Shown: positions 12,101-19,538 of the stretch, one piece after another
Numbering within the stretch: position 1 is the first letter of the stretch
Layout: every line of letters begins with the position of its first letter
Source: Acanthaster planci
Lineage: Eukaryota > Echinodermata > Asteroidea > Valvatida > Acanthasteridae
NCBI RefSeq assembly: GCF_001949145.1
Contig: NW_019091358.1
Coordinates: 1,062,274-1,126,273 of the forward strand
Direction of reading: 5' to 3'
Length of the DNA stretch: 64,000 bases
The notes under the pieces: generated by a model
Seen by the model: only the letters and a program-made list of their open reading frames with translations
Told to the model about the DNA's origin: nothing
Databases searched by the model: none
Translations under genes and position numbers: made by a program

Positions 12101-15100
12101 TTGCCATCCATGGTTGTTCCCCTCAAAAATGACCCCAACGCCCCATGATGCATGTGGTACACTCACGGCACATTAAAGGAATGGACACTCTGATTAATGT
12201 TTTGCCGTGTGCTTGCAATCAAACACAAAATAATATGAGAGTGTTTCTGCCTCTTGGACCACAAACATCGTCCCATTCATGTAGCATTTCAGAAAAACTA
12301 GGATAACCCCCCCCCCCGGAAAATTTAATCTAATTTATAGCAGAAAGGACACCATTCCCGTCCCCCTGGGAATGAGTATTGGGTTTTAATATGGTTGAAC
12401 ATAACAGGCATCTTAAATTCTAATCCTTGCTCATCATTCATTATTAACTTAGTTTATTAAAGGTTGTGTTGGAGTAGCTCACCTAGGTCGACACAAGTTA
12501 GCTGTGAGCTGGCGTACTCTAGGCCTACACAGGTCAGCCACTGGAAGCCTGGTTCCTGGAGTATAGTCAGTTATAGACTTGTGTGTACATTGCTCACACG
12601 CATATTCTAGCCTAAAGCAAAGACCTAGCCAAGTGGGAAAGACCTTTTGCTTTGTTTACAAACACGGACCCTCGTGTTATGGTCAGCCTCTGAAGTTCGC
12701 ATGAAGTTTGCCCTTGGTGGGTAATAGTTTTCATCTGGAAATGCACATTTACCTCAGTAGTGTTAAAAAGTGAGCAAATCTCATTAAAAACTCATGTTTA
12801 TTATTTGGAGTTCAAACAGCTTCCTTTTTTACACTTCGGGAATTGTTCTGCCAGTTTTGTATTGATGGCCGGCCATAATGAGTCAACCAAATACTGTGGA
12901 TGTGACATAGCAAAGAAAAGTCAATCTCACTGAATGAATGAATGACCTCTGAAGCGTTTAATTAGCACTTCCCCCACACACACTTGTAGTGGCCAACCTC
13001 TGTCCCTTTGCCGCAGTCTGTCTGGGTGAACTGCTCAAATACACCCACTGTTCTCTCTGTTCTTGATAGGAGATGGTAGTAGAAATGGAGTCTCTGGGAA
13101 GAAAAGAATGGAACTTGTTCTCGTCCGGGGAAGGGGGGTAGATCGACAGATTCATCAGACACAAGATGGCTGTGTACTAAGGGGGGTAACCCTTCCTCGT
13201 TAATTGCCGTAGCATGTTGCCAAATGTCCCCCCAAAATTGCCCCATAACTGAACATTGGCACAACAGTATCCACCTCACATCCAACACACCGAACCTGTC
13301 TTAGAGATCTTTGGTGCTTGCGGGGTCCCCCTTGCACATGTACATGTACTCGACACGATCACGTTTCCATTACATCTGTTATACATGATTGCATTTCCAT
13401 TACTTCATTCATTTTCGTGCATTGCTTGGATGGGCCTGGAACTACCCTTCATCTCCATCACATACATGTGTCTCATCACCAGGATCATGTAAGTATCCAC
13501 ACTACCTCATGATATCAGCTCTAAACACTGGTGTGGATGGCTGAAGATGTTTTGGAACTATGATGATTTTAAGAACTACTGCAGGAGAAAACTGTAGGAT
13601 GTTAGGCCACAAATGTAACAAAACAGTGGTCCTTTTGTTTGTTTTGTTTGTAATTTTTCATATATCGTCACTGTTTTTGGAAAAAAGACAAAGTGGCACA
13701 GAAGCATGATTTTTTTCAAATTTCTTTTTTTTTTCAAAATAAACCAGGCTATGTAATACCCACAACCTGGTGTAGTCGTTTTTTTTTATCAGATCTACTG
13801 AAACCAGCCAAATCATGATGGTCGCCATGGGGCAAAGTTCACTTAAACTGCATTTTCTGTTTTCACAGAGACAAAAGTTGTCTTCCATAGGTTAGCAAGA
13901 AAGGGCAAAACCACGGGCAAACCTTGTTTTACCACTTTCACAAAGAGACAAAGTTGATTCCAGAAATGTATAAAAATCTAACTATTTTGCACCTGGCATG
14001 CACTTGTGTACTGCGCGTGCCGTTTTCATGAAGAGACAAAAGTCACACAAATTTTAGCATTATCACAAACCGACAAAGGTGTTTGTTTACAAAATAAACA
14101 AATTTAATTGATTTCCACGAATGTTGTTTTGTAGTTTTGTGTCATTTAAGATCCCTTCTTTCAGGAAGTAGTTAAGTCAAAAAACAGCTATGTACTGGAG
14201 AAAGAAGCCATTTAAAAAGAGACCAACTTCAAATGCGATTTTCTCGAAAGCTAGTTTTCTATCTGTGGTTAGACTTTTGTCTCTTCATGAAAAACAGTGA
14301 CAGTTTGTCTTACTGATTAAAAATTTATTAAAGAAAAAAGGAAAACTGACTAACTGTGCTTTGTAATGTACTTAGAACATTGGGGTCAGATATTATCAGT
14401 ACTTTGTTTGTGATGTCTTCAGACAGTAGAGATGACTGGGAATAGTGTATCTGGTGCCCTGTGTGTCAGACGGCCCTGGCCAGGTATAGCTCGGACCATC
14501 TACGGCAACCACCAGCGATACATTGAGACTTACTTCAAACCATACACAGGTATATCAGATGCAGTTGACACACATTTGCTGCAACAGAACTTGACCCCAT
14601 TTCATGGACCTGTCAAGCGGAAAATATTGCTCCCTCCCTCCCCCCCCAAAAAAGCAGGGGACTTGTCTCTCGCTGTGCGCATCTTAGGACATCTTGGCTG
14701 GTAACCCGGATTTACCAGTCAAGTCCTTCCTGGGCTTGGCACAGTTCTGTGCTGTGGCGTTGGCCCCTGGATTTACAGGCAGGTCTTAGCTTCTGTTTCC
14801 CCTTGAAATGTCGCAAAGACGCCTGCAGGCTCACCATAACAGTCCAGTAGACTAGTCTAACCGAGGTCGTGACTACACGATCATCTGTGGTCACATTACC
14901 GAACTGTAGAGGACAACTTCCCTTTGTCATACCTGCCAACTTTGTGGAATAAAAAATAGTAATGGAGCAAAATCATGTGTTACATCAGAAGTATTTGCAA
15001 TAAATGTGCACCGTGTCGCCCTATACAACACTGATAAGTGCACCTGACCTGGTGTCAAATTAGAGGCAGGTACATGTACATGACAGACGTGTGTGCATGT

Positions 15101-18100
15101 CCCTCTAAATGACATTCTGAAGGGTGCCGTCTGCAATACATTCCCAAGAATACATGTACCTAGTAAATGCTAATGATACTAGTACAAAATTTAGTCAGCT
15201 TTTCACCGGACTGGACTGCATTGCTATGGGTTTCGTGCTTTTTAAATTCCACCTGTTTCTTCACATCATGAAGTCCTCTGTAGGACACATTGAAGTCTCC
15301 TTGACAAAATGTACAAGCGTGTAGTGTTCTCCGACTTTTGAAGAAACAATCAGTGGGTACTTGTTTGAGTATTCAGCCCGGAATTTCTGCAGTACGCGCT
15401 GTTTTTGTGGCATTTTGTTTACTTCTTTCTCAGCACACTGTCGGGACCTTGATCGCGTTGATGCGAAGCTGCGCACATGCACACTTGCACTAGCACTTCA
15501 TGTACATGTATCTTCGGATCGCTTGTGCCGTGAAACATTGGTAACTGTTTTTTTTTAAAGGAGCGGTTACTTCAGGGCACCCACAAAACGTGGAAGCACT
15601 TGGTGAATCTTTGGATCCTCGGTCAAACTAGAATGCTGGTGACCGTCATTTTGAGTGTGTTAAGTCCTAGGCCTGGGCATTGATGATGTCATTAAGATGG
15701 CATCGGTTCAACAGTTGGCGCTTATACTGTACGTGCATGACGCACGGCCCGAGTAAATTATGCGCAACAAAAAGACGGAGAAATAATCGGCTCACCACAC
15801 ACTTCTGGTTTATAATAAAATCACTGTATTTAATCATCAGAGTAAATGATTTTGCAGAAATTAGCAGTGTAGGGCGATGAATTCGTAAGTCTTAATGGAG
15901 CTCATATTTTTGTCACAATTCCACCAAATTTGGAATGTTTAGCAGGTATGCTTTGCTTTCATGCAGTCAAAGTGTAGCTGCAATGAATTTTTTCTTACAC
16001 ACAATTTTTTTCTTCAACTGTGTATTCTTCTTCAATGTATGAACACTCATTTACATTCCCATGTGTAAATGCGTTGAAAAGTGCACTTTTTTAAACAAAA
16101 GTATCAATGCTTTCCCAGGCAACAGGGGGCGCTGTTGCTGTGAAGTCATCTGGGGAAGACATGGTTCAGTGCATTGGTGTTTCTGAGAGGGACTGATGCC
16201 TTCTTTTTACTATGCACATAAACAACAATGAATCAGCAAAGAAGAGAAAACTGAGTCCAGGAAAAGCTAGAAAATTGCAGGGCATTTCAGTGTTCAAACC
16301 AGTGTAGCATTGGGACTTTCTTCATGAGATGACATCACAGTTTTGCTCATATATGGAATACATGGTTGGTTGGTTGGTTGGTTGGTTGCTTGGTTGGTTG
16401 GTTGCTTGATTGCTTGCTTGCTTGCTTGCTTGCTTGGTTGCTTGCTTGGTTGCTTGCTTGATTGCTTGCTTGCTTGCTTGCTTGCTTGGTTACTTGCTTG
16501 GTTGCTTGCTTGGTTGCTTGCTTGGTTGCTTGCTTGGTTGCTTGCTTGGTTGCTNNNNNNNNNNNNNNNNNNNNNNNNNNNNNNNNNNNNNNNNNNNNNN
16601 CTTGGTTGCTTGGTTGCTTGCTTGCTTGGTTGCTTGGTTGGTTGCTTGCTTGGTTGCTTGCTTGCTTGGTTGCTTGCTTGGTTGCTTGGTTGCTTGCTTG
16701 GTTGCTTGCTTGGTTGCTTGGTTGGACTGATCCTCTCTATTCCGCTTCACATATTTCAAAACTGCAAAATGCCACTAAAACACTTTTTTCAGAGACGGAT
16801 AAACCTTGTGTGGACTTGGCAGAGTCCACACAAGGTCCACACCACCTACATTACGTGGACCTGTGTTGGTTCTCTGGTCCTCACAGGGATAGCAACATTG
16901 GTCATATGAGTGCTGATCCAGTTGTGGGAAATTACACTTCTTGATCAGACTAGAGAGCATCTTCGCTAGTTTCATGTTGTTGTTTGTGATTTGGGTTCTT
17001 CAGGTGTCTATTTCAGTGGTGACGGGGCCCATCGTGATAGGCGCGGCCATTACCATATTACCGGTCGCATGGATGATGTCATTAATGTCAGTGGTCATCG
17101 CATAGGAACTGCAGAGATTGAGGACGCTATGGTAAGTTTCCCCATGGATTATCACTAGCTAATTGTGACCAGTAAGACTTTAGTCGAGTTTCATGGCTCA
17201 GGTCAAGACAGAAGGCATTGTACAAATCCAGACTGGGTACTAGTGTATCTAGTGACACACTTCTACGGAATGAAGAAATGTCAAATGTCATATTTTCGTG
17301 TAGTGCTTTTTTTTAACACTAGGTGCCTGTCATGACGACGTGCTGAAAGTCTGAAAGCTCCAAATTTGCCAACCATTCACAGGTTCTTTTAACACACAGT
17401 ACATTCCCCCATTACAGGATGAACACCCAGCTGTAGCAGAGACAGCAGTGGTTGGTTTCCCCCATGACATCAAAGGAGAAGGTGAGGCACAAATCCCAGA
17501 CAATCTTAAGGGCCGTAAATGCGCACGGGCATTGATCTTGGCATTTTTAGCCACTTTATGCTGGAGGACGCGTAAACCTGCAGGGATCTTCCCTGCCGGG
17601 AGCACAAGAGGGCTGTATAATCTCTACACATACGGAGGGTCTGACCAATTCATGGAAGTAGACAGTGTGGTACCCTGACTTGGCCCTGTGGCTCAGCCAG
17701 CTGGTGTTGGCAGACTTCCCTGGTCGTCATCTCTTTGGAGGATAGAAAAGATGATATCACAAACAGAATGATGTTAAAAATCTTGTACAAATGACTCTAA
17801 TGAACCAGCATTTGTGGTGTCCCGCTTATTGTTTTAAAAAAGTGGTCCCAGTTTGTTGTTTTTAAAGTTAAGTTTTTTGGGCTAAAAGTTGTATCATATT
17901 TTCGGCTGGATTGTTGTGAAGTAATACCATTTTGGAGTGGTTAGAGAACCTTTTTGTCTTACATTTCAGAGCCGTTTTGGCGGTTTGCAGTGCATGCTAC
18001 TTTGATCATAACGATACTTTGCTGTTTCCAGAAAATTGCCAGCGCTGTTAGGTGTAATTCTGATTTAAGCGCAGCTGTTGGTTCCTAGTTTGAACTTAAG

Positions 18101-19538
18101 TTATACATGTTTGGGACTTTTCTCTCATGTGTTTCGACAAAGTGAATACTTGTGCTCAAGGAAATTTAGCACACCCAGTGGATCCTTGTGGAGAGCAGTG
18201 CGCTGTGCTCTAATTTGGAAATTTGTGTACTTGCTGTACAGACAGTTCAAAGGGATATATCTCTGAATGTATTACAGTATATTGACCGTCAGTTGTAGAG
18301 GTTTGCAGCAGCTCCATGCAAGGATATCCCTTTTTTGAGTACGTGTGGTTCTGAAAAGAACTGGAGGGTACTCCATGTTTCGGACAATGTGCTCTCCCCG
18401 TCGTCAGGAGGACTGCAGAGGTTCAAATGCTAAAGCGGCTTATCTGGAGGTTTTGAGGTGTGAAGAAGATGCTAACTCAGGATCCAACCAAAGGCTTTCG
18501 AGCAGAACACGGGATGCTAGCAGATCAATGGGATGTGTCAGTGTGAAGGAGGGGAGCGTGGGGGAAGGTGGCCAAGGGTACAGGAGACCCACAGGCTGGG
18601 AACATGTATATCGGGTGCTTATTTTGGACAGAAAGGAAGCATTGGAACTTGATTGTGGTTTTGTTCTCTTTCAGGCATATACGCCTACATCATTCTCAAG
18701 GAGGGAGTCAGCGAGTCAGAGGAAGACATCATTAAGGAACTGAAGCAGGCGGTGAGACAGAAGATAGCTGCCTACGCCGTGCCAGATTTGATACAGGTGT
18801 GTTCTGGGTGACCTGTGGAGCTGTGTGTGAGTGCCGGCACTGGATCCTTGGTGGCTAGCTGCAGTGTCTCAACGTCCCAAACATGTTTTAGAGTCAGAAA
18901 TAACCCCCTAGCTTGTCATCCAACACCGGGATCTCACAGCTCTCTGCTCTGAGCCGAAGCACCATATCACCGGCAAAGAAGAGCGAGGCTAGTAAGAACC
19001 ATTTCAGCTGGGATTGACATCCCTGGTGGCAACCCTAACGCTTCACAGCTAAACCCATTCCATATCTTAATTATTATTCATTTCCCTACGAGGAGAGCTT
19101 TGTACTGCGCACTGAGACACAAACCAAAGATATGGCTAGAGGGGTGCTTCACTAATCCTGAGGTTAAAGTTGATGACCAAAAGTGTTGGAAAAATATGAA
19201 TTTTGTCTGTTTCTCCCAAAAAGGCATTTAGGATTTGGCTTGGTCCATAATCATCTTGAAGCCCTTAAGTGGTTTTAAGTGTACTGGTTTAAATCACCTT
19301 ATAACACTTTTATACCCCTAATGTTACTCATCATTCATCGATGTCACTGGGATATTCTTATCCCTCCTATCAGATCACCCCAGGCCTTCCAAAAACACGA
19401 TCCGGGAAGATCATGCGTCGCATCCTGCGCAAGGTGTGTGCCAACCAGAGCGATGAACTGGGAGATGTGTCCACGCTGGCGGACCCCTCCATCGTGGAGG
19501 TCATTGTCAAGAACCATGTGAGGATCAGCCAGAAATGA
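1..19538 (+). CDS. ACSS1: ACSS1-type acetyl-CoA synthetase, 3' part of a 13-exon gene
   Basis: AMP-forming acetyl-CoA synthetase: acetate + ATP + CoA gives acetyl-CoA + AMP + PPi. Exons: (1)2-165, 2871-2923, 3731-3906, 4404-4556, 8370-8517, 9480-9617, 10174-10266, 11963-12072, 14423-14549, 17004-17131, 17418-17481, 18675-18796, 19374-19538. The coding sum is 1641 nt, giving 546 residues plus TGA, with every phase matching. Visible motifs (numbering within this fragment): ATP loop [11 protein letters not shown] 155-165, WWQTETGG around 305-312, GRMDD hinge 408-412, catalytic lysine 504 in PKTRSGK. The sequences [18 protein letters not shown] and TPRPS..GAEI match the vertebrate ACSS1 (mitochondrial) branch better than ACSS2 or ACSS3, judged from memory of the family. 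Human ACSS1 is about 690 residues, so roughly 140 N-terminal residues, including any mitochondrial targeting peptide, lie upstream. Mitochondrial location is therefore inferred. Confidence 0.95.
267..850 (+). mobile_element. LINE (non-LTR retrotransposon) 3' fragment
   Basis: Frame 416-646 reads [20 protein letters not shown], then [15 protein letters not shown] and a Leu/Lys-rich end. This follows the (Y/H)NTR ... F...Y.G...WN.LP..I.....F...K pattern at the C-terminus of LINE reverse-transcriptase ORFs in marine invertebrates. About 200 nt of untranslated tail ends near AATAAATAAA (about 831-840). Strongly 5'-truncated and inactive. The clade is not assigned. Confidence 0.6.
928..1268. mobile_element. 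Foldback (MITE-like) element, family FB-A copy 1
   Basis: Imperfect palindrome. Left arm: GTGAGTTAAATT..., CTAAAGACACT, ATACCTCGTGAT. Right arm: ATCATGAGGTATAGCAACAG, TAGTCTGAGGAATTC, CCAGATTTTATTCAAATTTA. The same arms recur at 10419-11256 and 32252-32620. Confidence 0.7.
1932..2071. mobile_element. TA-flanked MITE, family FB-C copy 1
   Basis: Inverted ends TAGTGGGCCTCCACGAG and TCCTGGAGGCACACTA with TA at both outer edges, and inner arms TTGACCAATCACAG / GTGATTGGTCAACGCG. The size and TA suggest a Tc1/mariner-type non-autonomous element. Confidence 0.7.
2871..2923 (+). CDS. ACSS1: ACSS1 exon 2 of the window
   Basis: Short 53-nt exon encoding [17 protein letters not shown], one of the most conserved blocks of acetyl-CoA synthetases. 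The acceptor is TTTTGCAG and the donor G|GTAAGG. The Ser codon is completed from the previous exon, and one base carries into the next. Confidence 0.95.
3731..3906 (+). CDS. ACSS1: ACSS1 exon 3 of the window
   Basis: Encodes [20 protein letters not shown], then LKKTVDSAV, then VFVAKRTGN and DIPLEE. This is the ITAD.g.RGGk.veLK block typical of acetyl-CoA synthetases. The acceptor is TTCTGCACAG and the donor GTTGGT, a weaker GT donor. The exon ends in phase 0. The 153-codon reading frame on the opposite strand here is a shadow. Confidence 0.94.
3986..4230. mobile_element. Foldback element FB-D copy 1
   Basis: Inverted ends GGGTCATTCCATGAGGTTAG and CAACCTCATGGAATGACCC, with long arms including GACGGTGTCC / GGACACCGTC. 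Flanked by AAAT on both sides, a possible 4-bp target duplication. Confidence 0.7.
4404..4556 (+). CDS. ACSS1: ACSS1 exon 4: ATP-binding loop
   Basis: Fifty-one codons carrying the A3 motif [12 protein letters not shown], followed by [15 protein letters not shown]. The Gly/Ser/Thr-rich loop binds the ATP phosphates in the ANL superfamily. The acceptor is ATTTACAG and the donor CAG|GTATTT, phase 0 at both ends. Confidence 0.96.
4704..4981. mobile_element. Foldback element FB-D copy 2
   Basis: Ends GGGTAATTCTATAAATTAGG and CTAATTTATAGAATCACCC; arms continue as GTCCAACTTGGGGACATTTT against its complement. About 45-nt inverted arms. Confidence 0.75.
7919..8189. mobile_element. Foldback element FB-B copy 1 with internal 12-bp expansion
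   Basis: Terminal inverted repeats GGTGTTGTAGTTGAGACC and GGTCTCGACTACAACGCT. The right half contains an array of GGTCTTGTGTCT units (8076-8171) derived from the element's own arm. Open frames through the array are artefacts. Confidence 0.75.
8076..8171 (+). repeat. 12-bp minisatellite
   Basis: About eight tandem units of GGTCTTGTGTCT; the first five are near perfect, the rest diverged (GTCTTGTGTCAT, GTCTTGTTTCTG). It lies inside FB-B copy 1. Confidence 0.9.
8370..8517 (+). CDS. ACSS1: ACSS1 exon 5
   Basis: Encodes [20 protein letters not shown], then [20 protein letters not shown] and STPTYPDP. The ADIGWITGH block lies at the active site; in bacterial Acs the matching Thr helps form the acetate pocket. 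The donor is G|GTATTA (phase 1). The last ~40 nt of this exon and its donor are repeated twice just downstream (8660-8692 and 8724-8772). Confidence 0.96.
8660..8692 (+). pseudogene. Diverged copy of the ACSS1 exon 5 3' end (copy 2)
   Basis: In one frame this reads [10 protein letters not shown] with a GT directly after the same codon position as the exon 5 donor. It parallels [10 protein letters not shown] at the end of exon 5. No homologue of the upstream part of exon 5 precedes it, so it looks like a duplicated exon-intron boundary fragment rather than a usable exon. Confidence 0.55.
8724..8772 (+). pseudogene. Exon-like copy of the ACSS1 exon 5 3' end (copy 3)
   Basis: A good acceptor (GTTGTTCTTCACAG) precedes 49 nt reading [16 protein letters not shown], then G|GTATTA, the same donor sequence as real exon 5. 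It starts in phase 0 and ends in phase 1, like exon 5, so splicing exon 4 to this copy and on to exon 6 would keep the frame. That transcript would lose the ADIGWITGH block and be catalytically dead. It may be a decayed duplicate or a poison/alternative exon. Confidence 0.5.
9015..9102 (+). repeat. Dispersed repeat copy (pair with 52217-52308)
   Basis: Shares CAGGGTTTCATCTAGGA, GTTAAAAACT and CCACTCCCAG in the same order with 52217-52308. Non-coding; class unknown. Confidence 0.65.
9480..9617 (+). CDS. ACSS1: ACSS1 exon 6
   Basis: Encodes [20 protein letters not shown], then [18 protein letters not shown] and LKTLGC. The FYGAPTAIR block is diagnostic of acetyl-CoA synthetases. The acceptor is GTTTTGCAG and the donor G|GTATGT. 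It begins by completing the Gly codon opened in exon 5. Confidence 0.96.
10174..10266 (+). CDS. ACSS1: ACSS1 exon 7
   Basis: Encodes [20 protein letters not shown], then [11 protein letters not shown]. The second Trp of WWQT corresponds to the Trp that limits the acyl pocket to acetate in bacterial Acs (W414), which supports acetate rather than longer substrates. The acceptor is CTTTGTCCAG and the donor G|GTGACA. Confidence 0.96.
10419..11256. mobile_element. Foldback element FB-A copy 2, split by a nested insertion
   Basis: The left arm and centre run from 10419 to 10700. The right arm resumes at 11182 with the duplicated target GGAATTCAAATT and continues to TTTTATTCAAATTTAACT. The 481-bp insert between is a palindromic tRNA-derived element. 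Confidence 0.75.
10701..11181. mobile_element. Palindromic tRNA-derived SINE-like element, copy 1
   Basis: Flanked by a perfect 12-bp target duplication GGAATTCAAATT (10689-10700 and 11182-11193). The left part has a 71-nt tRNA-like unit on the minus strand (10795-10865, B box decayed). The right part has an intact B box GGTTCGAGTCC at 11029-11039 on the plus strand. The end sequence GCCCTGCCTGACG is repeated in inverted form near 11120. The centre also carries an extra inverted piece of the tail (about 10923-11020). Confidence 0.7.
11963..12072 (+). CDS. ACSS1: ACSS1 exon 8
   Basis: Encodes [20 protein letters not shown], then [17 protein letters not shown]. It completes the WWQTETGG motif across the splice. 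The PRPS..GAEI stretch favours the ACSS1 branch. The acceptor is CTGCCCACAG and the donor ACA|GTAAGA, ending in phase 0. Confidence 0.94.
12073..14422. other. ACSS1 intron 8 (2.35 kb)
   Basis: Contains FB-E (13667-14301). The rest shows nothing recognisable. Confidence 0.6.
13667..14301. mobile_element. Foldback element FB-E rich in GAGACAAA motifs
   Basis: The left end GTCACTGTTTTTGGAAAAAA is mirrored by the right end TTCATGAAAAACAGTGAC. Inside, GAGACAAA(A)GT-type motifs recur near 13867, 13946 and 14031, and in inverted form (ACTTTTGTCTC) near 14273. No coding capacity. Confidence 0.5.
14423..14549 (+). CDS. ACSS1: ACSS1 exon 9
   Basis: Encodes [18 protein letters not shown], then [20 protein letters not shown] and KPYTG. 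The block [15 protein letters not shown] is conserved in the family. The reading frame extends upstream of the first Met to the acceptor GATGTCTTCAG. The donor is G|GTATAT. Confidence 0.95.
16364..16725 (+). repeat. Tetranucleotide (TTGS) array with assembly gap
   Basis: TTGG and TTGC units alternate, often as TTGCTTGCTTGG. Bases 16555-16600 are N, so true length is unknown. All three plus frames stay open through it because the units contain no stop; the apparent proteins are artefacts. It lies within ACSS1 intron 9. Confidence 0.95.
16555..16600. other. Assembly gap (46 N)
   Basis: A run of N inside the tetranucleotide array; the assembler probably could not size the repeat. Confidence 0.99.
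16789..16860 (-). repeat. Dispersed repeat copy, inverted relative to 47830-47918
   Basis: Its reverse complement shares GGTCCACGTAATG, CCTTGTGTGGAC and GTCTCTGAAAAA with the other copy. Short internal inverted repeats of CCTTGTGTGGAC suggest a hairpin. Confidence 0.55.
17004..17131 (+). CDS. ACSS1: ACSS1 exon 10: hinge region
   Basis: Encodes [20 protein letters not shown], then [20 protein letters not shown] and AM. It includes the conserved Asp of GDG, the GRMDD hinge where the C-terminal lid rotates between adenylation and thioesterification, and the following SGHR arginine. The acceptor is GGTTCTTCAG and the donor ATG|GTAAGT. Confidence 0.97.
17418..17481 (+). CDS. ACSS1: ACSS1 exon 11
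   Basis: A 64-nt exon encoding [20 protein letters not shown] plus Glu. The sequence GFPHDIKGE resembles vertebrate ACSS1 (GYPHDIKGE). The acceptor is CATTACAG and the donor G|GTGAGG. Confidence 0.95.
17482..18674. other. ACSS1 intron 11 (1.2 kb)
   Basis: No exon or repeat recognised. Confidence 0.55.
18675..18796 (+). CDS. ACSS1: ACSS1 exon 12
   Basis: Encodes [20 protein letters not shown], then [20 protein letters not shown] and Q: the lid-domain stretch before the catalytic lysine. The acceptor is CTCTTTCAG and the donor CAG|GTGTGT. A longer reading frame in another phase over 18345-18743 is a shadow. Confidence 0.94.
19374..19538 (+). CDS. ACSS1: ACSS1 terminal coding exon with catalytic lysine and stop
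   Basis: Encodes [20 protein letters not shown], then [19 protein letters not shown] and [15 protein letters not shown], then TGA at 19536-19538. The Lys of RSGK is the adenylation lysine, which sirtuins regulate by deacetylation in this family (SIRT3 on ACSS1). The acceptor is CCCTCCTATCAG. The tail is slightly shorter than human ACSS1. Confidence 0.97.
   Translation: MTPGLPKTRSGKIMRRILRKVCANQSDELGDVSTLADPSIVEVIVKNHVRISQK

Larger units (their letters stand above)
14550..17003. other. ACSS1 intron 9 (2.45 kb)
   Basis: Contains the tetranucleotide array with the gap and one dispersed repeat copy. Otherwise unassigned. Confidence 0.6.

Noticed and set aside
16343-16944. Long open frames made of Leu/Ala/Cys/Trp repeats
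   Set aside because: They result from translation of the TTGS tetranucleotide array and the N gap.
1-19538. ACSS2 (cytosolic) or ACSS3 identity for gene 1
   Set aside because: The blocks [18 protein letters not shown] and PRPS..GAEI, with direct spacing to [10 protein letters not shown], resemble ACSS1. A phylogenetic tree would settle it.
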